Part shown: positions 52,490 through 60,636 of the stretch, piece after piece
Numbering within the stretch: the first letter of the stretch is position 1
Layout of the letters: each line of letters begins with the position of its first letter
Assembly (NCBI GenBank): GCA_038237515.1
Contig: JBBRYP010000014.1
Location: 1 to 64,000, forward strand
Length of the DNA stretch: 64,000 nt
DNA from: JBBQDZ01 sp038237515
GTDB taxonomy: Bacteria > Actinomycetota > Thermoleophilia > Gaiellales > Gaiellaceae
Direction of reading: 5' to 3'
Program-made: the position numbers and the translations under genes
The notes under the pieces: generated by a model
Told to the model about the DNA's origin: nothing
The model's input: the letters and a program-made list of their open reading frames with translations, nothing else
Databases searched by the model: none

Positions 52490-54208
52490 TCAGCCCTCCA
52501 GGCCGTAGACGTCGCGCGCGACGGCCTCGCTGACGAACCCCTCCTCGACGTCGCGCCGCACGAGCGCGCGGTCACGGCGCTGCGGGTCGCCGTAGCCGCC
52601 GCCGCCGGGCATGAGGATCTTCACCTGGTCGCCGGCGCGCAGCGTGACGCCCGAGAACTTCGAGGGGGACATCGTCCCGAACTCGTCCACGAACGTCCGC
52701 CACTCGTCGTTCCCTGCGCAGCGCACCCACAGTCCGCCCACGGCGCCGTAGCCGCCGCCGAGCACGCCCCACGGCTCCGTCTTCATCCGGTTCAGCAGCG
52801 CGCTCACCGTCACCTCCGGCACCGTCACGGTGAAGATCCGCTCGCCGCCGAGGCCGCCGCGGAACTCCCCAGGGCCGCCGGAGTCCTGCACGAGCCGGTA
52901 CGACTCGATCCGGAACGCGGGGTACCGCGTCTCGAAGACCTCGACGGGCGTGTTGCGGCAGTTGCCGTTGATCGTGACGACCATGTTGTTGCCGTCGAGG
53001 CCGCGCCGCCCGCCCCAGCCGACGCCCTCGAAGTGGAAGTGCGCGTACGGCTCGTCGGTGCGCGGGTCGGTGCCGCCGAAGAGGAAGGGCGACGACGTGC
53101 CGCCGCACGAGGCCGCGATGCGGTCCGGGATCGCGTCCTGCAGCGCGCCGAACACCATGTCGGTGATGCGCGGGCTCGTCTCCGTGTTGCCGCCGGCCAC
53201 GGGCGCCGGGAACGAGCAGTTCACGATCGTCCCCGGCGGCGCGATGATCGTCAACGGCCGGTAGCAGCCCTCGTTGCGCGGGATCGTCGGGTCGGTGAGG
53301 TGGAGGAACGCGTTGTAGATCGCGGACGCCGTGACCGCATAGATCGCGTTCACCGGGCCGACCGCCTGCTTCGCCGAGCCCGTGAAGTCAGCGATCACCT
53401 CGCCGCCGTCGACGGTCAGCACGAGTTTGATGGGATATGCGCGGTCGGTGATGCCGTCGTCCTCGATCGCGTCGGTGAAGGTGTAGGTGCCGTCGGGGAT
53501 CGCCTCGATCTCGGCGCGCATCCGCCGCTCAGCGATCGCCATCAGCTCCGCCGACATCACCAGGAAGAAGTCGAGCCCGTAGTCGGCGATGAACCTGTGG
53601 ATACGGCGCTCGGCCAGGTCGAGCGAGCCCATCATCGCGCGGAAGTCGCCGAGCGTGACTCGCGGCGTGCGATGGTTCGCAAGGATGATCTTCCAGACGT
53701 CGTCGACGTCCTCGCCTTGCCGCTTGAGCTTCACCGGAGGAAGCAGCAGGCCCTCCTGGTAGACCTCGGTCGCGTCGCCGCTGAGGCCGCCCGGCGTTTT
53801 CGCGCCGACCTCCGACATGTGCGCCACGTTGGCGACGAAGGCGACGATCTTGCCGTCCCAGAACACCGGCTTCAGCAGCATGTGCTCCGGCACGTGGCCC
53901 GAGCCGCGGTACGGGTCGTTGTGGAGGACGACGTCGCCCTCCTCGAACGCGTCGAGCCCGAGCTCCTCGATCGTCCACTCGACCGTGAACTTGATCGTGC
54001 CGATCTGCGACGGGCAGAACTCGGCCTGGGCGAGCATGTTCCCCTGCGGGTCGAAGATGACGCACGAGAAGTCCAGCGACTCGTTGAAGATCGGCGAGTA
54101 CGCGGTGGTCATCATCGTCACGCCCATGTCGCGGCAGCAGCTCGTCAGGTAGTTGTCGACCATCGTCAGGGCGACCGGGTCGAACGTCGTCGTGCTCGCC
54201 GTCGTCAT
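52490..54208 (-). CDS. hyuB: Hydantoinase B/oxoprolinase family protein
   Basis: 572 residues, ATG 54208, overlapping the HyuA stop (ATGA). It has the standard HyuB layout: TAYSPIFNESLDFSCVIFD, VVLHNDPYRGSGHVPEHML, CRNTPVEVFETRYP, and the Gly-rich end GGGGYGDPQRRD. It forms a complex with the HyuA protein. Clear colinear similarity to the C-terminal half of the fused protein at 46572 but not so close as to suggest recent duplication. Confidence 0.92.
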   Translation of the reverse strand: MTTASTTTFDPVALTMVDNYLTSCCRDMGVTMMTTAYSPIFNESLDFSCVIFDPQGNMLAQAEFCPSQIGTIKFTVEWTIEELGLDAFEEGDVVLHNDPYRGSGHVPEHMLLKPVFWDGKIVAFVANVAHMSEVGAKTPGGLSGDATEVYQEGLLLPPVKLKRQGEDVDDVWKIILANHRTPRVTLGDFRAMMGSLDLAERRIHRFIADYGLDFFLVMSAELMAIAERRMRAEIEAIPDGTYTFTDAIEDDGITDRAYPIKLVLTVDGGEVIADFTGSAKQAVGPVNAIYAVTASAIYNAFLHLTDPTIPRNEGCYRPLTIIAPPGTIVNCSFPAPVAGGNTETSPRITDMVFGALQDAIPDRIAASCGGTSSPFLFGGTDPRTDEPYAHFHFEGVGWGGRRGLDGNNMVVTINGNCRNTPVEVFETRYPAFRIESYRLVQDSGGPGEFRGGLGGERIFTVTVPEVTVSALLNRMKTEPWGVLGGGYGAVGGLWVRCAGNDEWRTFVDEFGTMSPSKFSGVTLRAGDQVKILMPGGGGYGDPQRRDRALVRRDVEEGFVSEAVARDVYGLEG

Positions 54209-56238
54209 GCGGCTTCCGTCTCGATCACGAGCGCGCCCTGAGCGGTGCGCTCGAGCGTCATCCCCGGCTCGACGAAGAGCGTCGAGCCCTCCTCCTCGAT
54301 CACGGCCGGCCCCGCAACGCGCTCGCCGGGCTCGAGTGACACGCGGTGCGCGACGAGCGCGTCGACCCAGCCGTGTCCGCGAACGTAGACCTGGCGCTCG
54401 GAGCGGGCGAAGCCGCCTGCGCCCTTTGCGCGCGTGAAGTCGAGCGGCGGCCGCTCGCCGATCACGCTCACCTTGAAGCTGACCAGCTCGATCACCTCGC
54501 GCTGAATCGCGTAACCGTAGCGCTCGGCGTGGAGCTCGTCGAACCGCCGGAACGCCCGCTCGAGCGCCGCGTCGTCGAGGTCGCCGCCGTCGATCGGGAC
54601 CTCGTGCTCGTAGTTCTGGCCGAAGTAGCGCATGTTGATCGCGCGCTCGACCTCGGGCTCGCCAGCGAAGCCCTCCTGCCGTAGCTCGACGAGCGCGCGC
54701 TCGGTGATCCGCTCGAACTGGCGGTTCACGACCGGCGCGTCGACGTTGTTCGAGCGGAACGCCTGCGTCCAGACCTTGTCCACGCGGATGTCCGCGAGCA
54801 GCAGGCCGAGCGCCGAGAAGACGCCGGGGTGCTGGGGCACGATTACCCTCGGAATGCCGAGCACGCGCGCCACCGCGGCCGCGTGCAGCGGCCCGGCACC
54901 CCCGAACGCGAGGAGCGAGAAGCGGCGTGGATCGTGGCCGCGCTCGAGCGAGACCATCTTGATGGCGCTCGCCATGTTCTCGTTCGCGATTTCGACGATC
55001 GACGCCGCCAGCTCGAGCGGCGCGAGCCCGATCGGCTCGCCGAGCGCCTCCATCGCCTCCGTCACCACCGACGGATCGAGCCGCATGCGGCCGGCCAGGA
55101 AGTACTCGGGGTTGAGCCGGCCGAGCAGCAGGTTCGCGTCGGTGACGGTCACCTTGGTGCCGCCGCGGCCGTAGCAGATCGGCCCCGGATCGGCCCCGGC
55201 GCTCCGGGGGCCGACACGGAGGAAGCCCCCCGCGTCGACCCACGCGATCGAGCCGCCGCCGGCCCCGATTGACTTGATGTCGATGAGCGGCACCGCCGCC
55301 GGGAGGCCCCATTCGATCTCGTACTCGGTCGTGTGCCGCTGCGCGCCGCCGACGAGGATGCCCACGTCGGCGCTCGTTCCGCCCATGTCGAGCGTGAGGA
55401 CGTTCCCCTCGCCGAGCGCGCGCGCCACGTGCTCAGTCGCGGTCAACCCGCCCGCCGGCCCCGACATCACCGTCTGGATGGGCGCTTCGGCCGCCGCGGC
55501 CGCCAGCATCGCGCCGCCGTTCGACTTCATCAGCGTCCACTCGCCGGTCATGCCCGCGTCGCGCAGCGCGCCGTCGAGGCTCGCGACGTACCGCCCGAAC
55601 AGCGGGCGGAGGTACGCGTCGGCGATCGTCGTCGACGAGCGCTCGTACTCGCGCCAGATCGGCGCCACCTCCGACGAGACCGACACGGGAATGCCCGGCA
55701 GCTCCTCGGTCAGGATCTCCTTCACACGGTCCTCGTGGTCGGTCGAGACGTACGAGAAGAGCAGGCAGAGCGCGACGGCCTCGGCGCCGGAGTCGCGGAT
55801 CGTGCGCGCGAGCTCGCGCACCTCGGCCTCGTCGACCGCCCTCACCTCGTTTCCCTCGGAGTCGAGCCGCTCCTCGAGGCCGAGGCAGAGCCGGCGGCTC
55901 GCAACGAGCGGCGTCGGCTTCGTCCAGCGCAGGTCGTAGAGCACCTTCCGGTTGATCCGCTGGATGAACGGGGTATCCTCAAAGCCCTTCGTCGTCACGT
56001 AGGCGACCTTGCAACCGGTCCGCTCGATCAGGGCGTTCGTGCCGACGGTCGTCCCGTGCGTGAACGTTTCGAGCTCGGACGCCGCGATGCCGCCCTCGTC
56101 GAGGGCGTTGACGATCGCGCGGCCGGGCGTCGACGGCGTCGACGACGTCTTCAGCGAGTCGACCGCGCCCGTCGCCAGGTCGAACACGACCATGTCGGTG
56201 AACGTCCCGCCCGTGTCGATGCCGACGACGACGCCCAT
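54205..56238 (-). CDS. hyuA: Hydantoinase A/oxoprolinase family protein
   Basis: 677 residues, ATG 56238, overlapping the GntR stop. ATP-binding ASKHA-type motifs VVGIDTGGTFTDMVVFD, THGTTVGTNALIERTG, VLTLDMGGTSADVGI and IGAGGGSIAWVDAGG are intact, and the C-terminal domain ends with a VIEEEGSTLFVEPG segment. It phosphorylates or activates the ring amide or keto substrate, with HyuB completing the reaction. Operon neighbours (RidA, D-threonine-aldolase-like, DapA-like) suggest a cyclic amide or hydantoin-type substrate. Confidence 0.92.
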   Translation of the reverse strand: MGVVVGIDTGGTFTDMVVFDLATGAVDSLKTSSTPSTPGRAIVNALDEGGIAASELETFTHGTTVGTNALIERTGCKVAYVTTKGFEDTPFIQRINRKVLYDLRWTKPTPLVASRRLCLGLEERLDSEGNEVRAVDEAEVRELARTIRDSGAEAVALCLLFSYVSTDHEDRVKEILTEELPGIPVSVSSEVAPIWREYERSSTTIADAYLRPLFGRYVASLDGALRDAGMTGEWTLMKSNGGAMLAAAAAEAPIQTVMSGPAGGLTATEHVARALGEGNVLTLDMGGTSADVGILVGGAQRHTTEYEIEWGLPAAVPLIDIKSIGAGGGSIAWVDAGGFLRVGPRSAGADPGPICYGRGGTKVTVTDANLLLGRLNPEYFLAGRMRLDPSVVTEAMEALGEPIGLAPLELAASIVEIANENMASAIKMVSLERGHDPRRFSLLAFGGAGPLHAAAVARVLGIPRVIVPQHPGVFSALGLLLADIRVDKVWTQAFRSNNVDAPVVNRQFERITERALVELRQEGFAGEPEVERAINMRYFGQNYEHEVPIDGGDLDDAALERAFRRFDELHAERYGYAIQREVIELVSFKVSVIGERPPLDFTRAKGAGGFARSERQVYVRGHGWVDALVAHRVSLEPGERVAGPAVIEEEGSTLFVEPGMTLERTAQGALVIETEAA

Positions 56239-57026
56239 CAGTCGGCCGAAGTCGCGGTCGGCACGCGGAGCACGGCCGTCTCGCCGAGCCCGCAGAGGTC
56301 CGCGCGCGCGGCCCAGACGAGGTGGTCGCGCATGGCGTCGCCAGCGGCGCGCTCGTCGCGCGCGAGGATCGCGTCCGCGATGCGCCGGTGCTGCTCGGCA
56401 ACTTGCTCGGTGTCGGTCGCGTCGAGGCTCGAGAAGCCCCACAGCGTCCCGATCACCTCGCGGATGTCGCGGCTGACCGCGGCCAACACGCGGTTGTCGC
56501 TGGCACGGGCGAGCAGGTTGTGGAACGAGCGGTCGACCGCCATCACCTCGGCCACCGACGCGTCCGCGTCCACGAGCTGCTCCATGGCATCGGCGAGCTC
56601 GCCGAGCGCGGCCAGTTCGCCGTCCGAACCGCGGTCTGCCATCCAGGCTGCGGCCTGCGGCTCGATCAGGATGCGGAACTCGTAGAGGTCGTGCAGCAGC
56701 GGCTCGGCCTTGCTCTCCCGGCGAAGTGCCTCCTGGAGGGTCGCGCTCAGGATGTCCCAGTCCTCGGGCGGGCACACCTTGGTGCGCTTTCCGTGCTGGA
56801 TGTTGACCATGCCGAGCATGCCGAGCGCCTGCACCGTCTCGCGTGCGACGGTGCGGCTGACGCCGTAGGTGATGACGATCTCCTCGGAGGACGGGAACGC
56901 CTCCCCGAGGCCGATGCGACCCGAGACGATCTCTGCCGCGAGCAGCGTCGAGAGCTGCTCGCTCAGGCGTTGCGGCTCGCGCAGGCCCTCTCGGATCGTC
57001 GAGCGCCCTTCAGGCGACACCGACAC
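56238..57026 (-). CDS. GntR-family (FadR-type) transcriptional regulator
   Basis: 262 residues, ATG 57026, overlapping the DapA-like gene by 17 nt. Winged helix: LSTLLAAEIVSGRIGLGEAFPSSEEIVITYGVSRTVARETVQAL. FCD domain: YEFRILIEPQAAAWMADR, AVDRSFHNLLARASDN, QHRRIADAILARDERAA with the metal-binding histidines. As the second gene of the operon, it probably autoregulates the DapA-Hyu-RidA set. Ligand is likely an organic acid or sugar acid. Confidence 0.88.
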   Translation of the reverse strand: MSVSPEGRSTIREGLREPQRLSEQLSTLLAAEIVSGRIGLGEAFPSSEEIVITYGVSRTVARETVQALGMLGMVNIQHGKRTKVCPPEDWDILSATLQEALRRESKAEPLLHDLYEFRILIEPQAAAWMADRGSDGELAALGELADAMEQLVDADASVAEVMAVDRSFHNLLARASDNRVLAAVSRDIREVIGTLWGFSSLDATDTEQVAEQHRRIADAILARDERAAGDAMRDHLVWAARADLCGLGETAVLRVPTATSAD

Positions 57027-57936
57027 CGTCCTCGGCGCGCCGGATGCCGGCGAGGTGCCGCTCGAGCAGCTGCTCCGACGCGCGGCCGAGCGCGCCCGCC
57101 GGCGGGCGGAGGGCGTCGTGCTCGAGGACGCCGCGCTGCACCAGGATCCGCTTCGCGCAGGCGTTGTAGTGGTCGATCGAGTGCTGCATCTCGAAGACGA
57201 GCACGGGCAGCAGCTCGCGCAGCAGCTCGTCGGCGAGGGTCGAGTCGCCGCGGGCCTCCGCCTCGTACACGCGCACGAGGAAGTCTACGAGGTCGACGCC
57301 GGGGATGATCCCCGCGGCGCCGCTGCGCACGCAATCGAGCAGGTACATGCCGCCGTCGCCGCCCCAGACCCCCCAGTCGCCCCCGAGCTCGTCGAGCCAA
57401 GAGCTCAGCTCCGCCGGACCCGCCTCGAGCTTCACGAGCCGCACGTTCTCGGCGCGACTCCCCACTTCGCGCACCACGCCGACGCCGAGGCCGAGGCCGA
57501 TGTAGGCGGGCGCGTCCTGGATCATCACCGGCACGGCGACGGACGAGGCGATCCGGACGAAGTAGTCGACGAGCGCGCCCGAGTCGACGGCGCCGCTCAT
57601 CGGCGCAGGCACGACGACGCAGCTCGCTCCGGCGACCTCCGCCTGGCGGGCGAGCTCGATCGAGAGGCGGGTGCTCGGAGCGCCGACGCCCACGAAGACG
57701 GGCACCGCCCCGGCGACCTCGTCGACGATCGCGTCCATCAGCTCCCTCCGCTCGTCCGCCGCGAGCTTCAGCACCTCGCCCGCGAGGCCGAACGCGACGA
57801 TCCCGTGCGAGCCGCACTCGAGCGCGAAGCGGACGACGCGCCGCTGTGCGTCGAGGTCGACGTCGTCGTCGGGCGTGAACGGCGTGCAGATGGCGGGGTA
57901 GATCCCTCGCCACGTCTTGATCGCCGACGCCGTCAC
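57010..57936 (-). CDS. DapA/N-acetylneuraminate lyase-family Schiff-base aldolase
   Basis: 308 residues, ATG 57936. The TIM-barrel family motifs are IYPAICTPFTPDDDVD, GIVAFGLAGEVLKLA, the PVMIQDAPAYIG strand and the Schiff-base lysine in VRLVKLEAGP; the tyrosine of the usual Y-N-x-P motif is replaced by QDAPAY, so it is not a true DapA. Members add or cleave pyruvate or dehydrate sugar acids. First in the operon that runs to 50372; divergent from an SDR. Confidence 0.86.
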   Translation of the reverse strand: MTASAIKTWRGIYPAICTPFTPDDDVDLDAQRRVVRFALECGSHGIVAFGLAGEVLKLAADERRELMDAIVDEVAGAVPVFVGVGAPSTRLSIELARQAEVAGASCVVVPAPMSGAVDSGALVDYFVRIASSVAVPVMIQDAPAYIGLGLGVGVVREVGSRAENVRLVKLEAGPAELSSWLDELGGDWGVWGGDGGMYLLDCVRSGAAGIIPGVDLVDFLVRVYEAEARGDSTLADELLRELLPVLVFEMQHSIDHYNACAKRILVQRGVLEHDALRPPAGALGRASEQLLERHLAGIRRAEDGVGVA

Positions 57937-58033
57937 CCTCCACCCCCTCCACGGGAAACCACTCCACCCGCCCCGGCCCGGGCACCGGCGACAGGAGGGG
58001 CCGGTGGCGACGCGGGTCGGCGCGGGCCGAGCT

Positions 58034-58039
58034 TATCAT
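58034..58039 (+). promoter_or_regulatory. Possible -10 box of a leaderless SDR transcript
   Basis: TATCAT lies 12 nt upstream of the GTG at 58052, in a 115-nt divergent gap. No ribosome site lies before the GTG, so transcription beginning about 6 nt before it would give a near-leaderless message. I see no convincing -35 box. Confidence 0.35.
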
Positions 58040-58051
58040 CCGAGATTACAA

Positions 58052-58831
58052 GTGTCCGAACCGACTACTCCACGGCTCGACGGACGGGTCGCGATCGTCA
58101 CCGGAGCCGGCCGCGGGATCGGGCGGGCGATCGCCACTCGCCTCGCCGCGGAGGGCGCGGCCGTCGTGGCGACGCAGCGGACCGTGGACGAGGGCGAGGA
58201 GCTCGCCCGGTCGCTCGCGGAGCAGGGGCTCGAGCTCGCGTTCGTGCCGGCGGACGTGCGCAGCGAGCGCGACGGCGCGCGCGTCGTCGACTGGGCGCTG
58301 GCGCAGTACGGGCGTATCGACGTGCTGTGCAACAACGCGGGCGTCGGCCTGCTCAAGTCGGTGACCGAGACTGAGCGGGAGGAGTACGACCGCGTGCTCG
58401 ACACGAACCTGTGGGGCCTCTTCACCGTCTCGCGGTACGCGATCCCGCACATGGTCGCCGCCGGCGGCGGCTCCGTGATCAACATCGGCTCGGTCGCCGC
58501 CACCGTCGGCTTCGCGACCGACGCCGCGTACTGCGCTTCGAAGGGCGCCGTCCATGCACTCACCCGGCAGATGGCGCTCGACTATGCGAAGTACAACGTG
58601 CGCGTGAACTGCGTCGCGCCCGGGTTCATCGAGACCGAGCAGGTGCGCGTCTACCTCGACAGCCACGACGACCCGGCAGCCGCGGAGCGGGAGACGGTCG
58701 CGCTGCACCCGCTGGGCCGCCTGGGGCGTCCGGAGGAGGTCGCGGCGGTCGTGGCGTTCCTCGCCTCGGACGACGCGTCGTTCGTCACCGGCTCGTCCTA
58801 CACCGTCGACGGCGGCCTGCTCGCCTGGTAG
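58052..58831 (+). CDS. Short-chain dehydrogenase/reductase
   Basis: 259 residues from GTG 58052 (VSEPTTPRLDGRVAIV); the open frame to 57917 overlaps the divergent gene and is unlikely. Motifs: VTGAGRGIGRAIATRL, VLCNNAGVGLL, NIGSVAATVGFAT, YCASKGAVHALTRQMALDY, CVAPGFIETEQV and VTGSSYTVDGG. Followed 11 nt later by the polysaccharide-deacetylase-like gene. The same SDR-plus-deacetylase pairing, divergent instead of tandem, occurs at 42.9-44.6 kb. Confidence 0.9.
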   Translation: MSEPTTPRLDGRVAIVTGAGRGIGRAIATRLAAEGAAVVATQRTVDEGEELARSLAEQGLELAFVPADVRSERDGARVVDWALAQYGRIDVLCNNAGVGLLKSVTETEREEYDRVLDTNLWGLFTVSRYAIPHMVAAGGGSVINIGSVAATVGFATDAAYCASKGAVHALTRQMALDYAKYNVRVNCVAPGFIETEQVRVYLDSHDDPAAAERETVALHPLGRLGRPEEVAAVVAFLASDDASFVTGSSYTVDGGLLAW

Positions 58832-58842
58832 GAGGGACCTTC

Positions 58843-59724
58843 ATGGCAACGATCCTCGTCGGCTACGACGTGGAGACGGCGGCCGTCGGCGAGGCCCTGT
58901 CGCTCTTCACCGAGAGCCCGAACTTCCCGCTCTACGAGCTCGCCCTCGACCCCCAAACGTGCGCCGACGCGCTAGAGCTGCTGATTGAGGTGCACGCCGA
59001 CGTCGGAGTGCCGGCGACGCTCTTCGTCTGCGGACGCACGCTCTTGCACGCGCTCGAGCCGGTGCGAGCGGCGCAGGCGAGCGGACTGTTTGACGTGCAG
59101 CAACACACGTTCACGCACGTCCCGTTCAAGGACATCGTCTACTCGCCCGGCCCCGGGCTCGTCGGCACGATCGCGGCGTCACCGCCGGTAGCGCTGCTCG
59201 AGGAGCTCAGGGCGACGTCGCGCGTGATCCACGAGCAGCTCGGCGGCGACCCCGTCGTCGGCGTGCGCACGCCCTTCGGCTACCACCGCGGACTGCGTGA
59301 GCGCCCCGACCTGCTCGAGGTCCTCCGCGCCGCGGGCCTGCGCTACGTCACCTCGTGGGGCCGGAACGAGGAGAACGGCAACCCGACTCCGTGGGTGCAG
59401 CCCTTCGCCTACGAGGAGGAGGGGTACGGCGACATCCTCGAGCTCCCGTTCCAGTTCTGGCTCGACGTCGTCTGGTTCGACCAGCACGGCTACGACACCG
59501 GCCCGCAGCTCCTCGAGACGCTGAAGGGCGCGGTCGACGAGGTCGCCGAGCGCGACCTCGTCTACGGCGCGTGCTTCCACGACTGGGTCGCGATCGCCTC
59601 GGACGAGCGGCGCGTCGGCTGGCTGCGCGGCTTCTTCCGCTATGCGAAGGAGCGCGGCGTCGAGGTCACGACCTACACGGACTACTGGCGGCGCGTCGCC
59701 GGCGGTGACGTGCCGCCCGCGTGA
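58843..59724 (+). CDS. Polysaccharide deacetylase-family protein (NodB fold), paralog
   Basis: 293 residues, ATG 58843 after a GGAGGG ribosome site. Motifs: GYDVE, VQQHTFTHVPF metal ligands, GVRTPFGYHRGLRERPDLL, YVTSWGRNEENG and ELPFQFWLDVVWFD. Colinear with the protein at 43718 and clearly a paralog. No signal peptide, so a small-molecule amide or ester hydrolase inside the cell is more likely than a wall deacetylase. Confidence 0.86.
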   Translation: MATILVGYDVETAAVGEALSLFTESPNFPLYELALDPQTCADALELLIEVHADVGVPATLFVCGRTLLHALEPVRAAQASGLFDVQQHTFTHVPFKDIVYSPGPGLVGTIAASPPVALLEELRATSRVIHEQLGGDPVVGVRTPFGYHRGLRERPDLLEVLRAAGLRYVTSWGRNEENGNPTPWVQPFAYEEEGYGDILELPFQFWLDVVWFDQHGYDTGPQLLETLKGAVDEVAERDLVYGACFHDWVAIASDERRVGWLRGFFRYAKERGVEVTTYTDYWRRVAGGDVPPA

Positions 59725-59727
59725 CGC

Positions 59728-60636
59728 TCAGAACGCGGTCTCGATGACCGGGAAGTGCGGGCCGTGGATCGGCTCGCCCGGCTGGCACTCGAGCTCGTCG
59801 TCGGTGTAGTTGTAGGGGAACCGGAGCGCGCCGAGCCACGTCGTCCCGCCCGCGACGTAGCGCGGGATGAAACCGCGCCGCGGGGTCTGCTTCGTGTTCG
59901 GGCCCGAGGCGTGCCAGATCAGCGCGTGGTGGAAGCCGCACTCGCCGGCCTTCAGCTCGTAGCCGACCGCCTCGAGGCCGATTTCCTCGGGCGGGCGCAC
60001 CTCGCCGAGGCCCGGCCGCTCGTCGTGCATGAAGGAGCTGCCGTCGCCGAACTCGACCGGGAGCTTCTCGCCGAGCTTGTGCGAGCCCTCCGCGACCTGC
60101 ATGGCGCCGTTCTCCGCGCTCACGTCGTCGAGCGCGATCCAGCAGGTGACGGCAGCCGGCGTAGCGATCGGCCAGTAGGCGAAGTCCTGGTGCCACCCGA
60201 GCTCGCCGCCGACGACCGGCTTCTTGATCACGGCGCCATCCTCGAGCAGCACGACCTCCTTCGAGCCGAGGAGCTGCCGCGCCATGCCGGCGATCACGGG
60301 GTTCGAGTCGATCTTCCAGAAGCGATCGTCTCGCTCCCAGAGGTTGAACAGGAACGGCACCGAGTGCGGCTTCTTCTCGACCTCCTTCTCGGCCTGCTCG
60401 AGCACTACGGTTCCGGAGCCGACGGTCGCCTTCGTCTCGCCGTGGCTCGAGTCGACGATCTTGTCGGTCAGCTCGTACTGCTGCGAGTGGCGGCGGCCCT
60501 CGAGGTGGTCCTCGAGCGCCGCCCGCGCCTCCTCGACCTGCTCGTCGGTGAGGACGCGGATCGGGAAGAGGTAGCCGCGCTCGTGGTAGCTCTTTATCTC
60601 GTCGGGGGTCAGCGGGTCTGTGCGAACGTCACTCAT
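59728..60636 (-). CDS. Phytanoyl-CoA dioxygenase-family Fe(II)/2-oxoglutarate enzyme
   Basis: 302 residues, ATG 60636 overlapping the previous stop. PhyH motifs: YHERGYLFPIRVLTDEQVEEAR at the start, the HxD iron ligands in GWHQDFAYWP (about 153-157), the distal His in HHALIWHASGPN (about 236-246) and an arginine nearby in RGFIPRYV for 2-oxoglutarate. It should hydroxylate a substrate such as a betaine, amine or acid, aided by oxygen. It ends the minus-strand operon that includes an E1 pair. Confidence 0.87.
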   Translation of the reverse strand: MSDVRTDPLTPDEIKSYHERGYLFPIRVLTDEQVEEARAALEDHLEGRRHSQQYELTDKIVDSSHGETKATVGSGTVVLEQAEKEVEKKPHSVPFLFNLWERDDRFWKIDSNPVIAGMARQLLGSKEVVLLEDGAVIKKPVVGGELGWHQDFAYWPIATPAAVTCWIALDDVSAENGAMQVAEGSHKLGEKLPVEFGDGSSFMHDERPGLGEVRPPEEIGLEAVGYELKAGECGFHHALIWHASGPNTKQTPRRGFIPRYVAGGTTWLGALRFPYNYTDDELECQPGEPIHGPHFPVIETAF

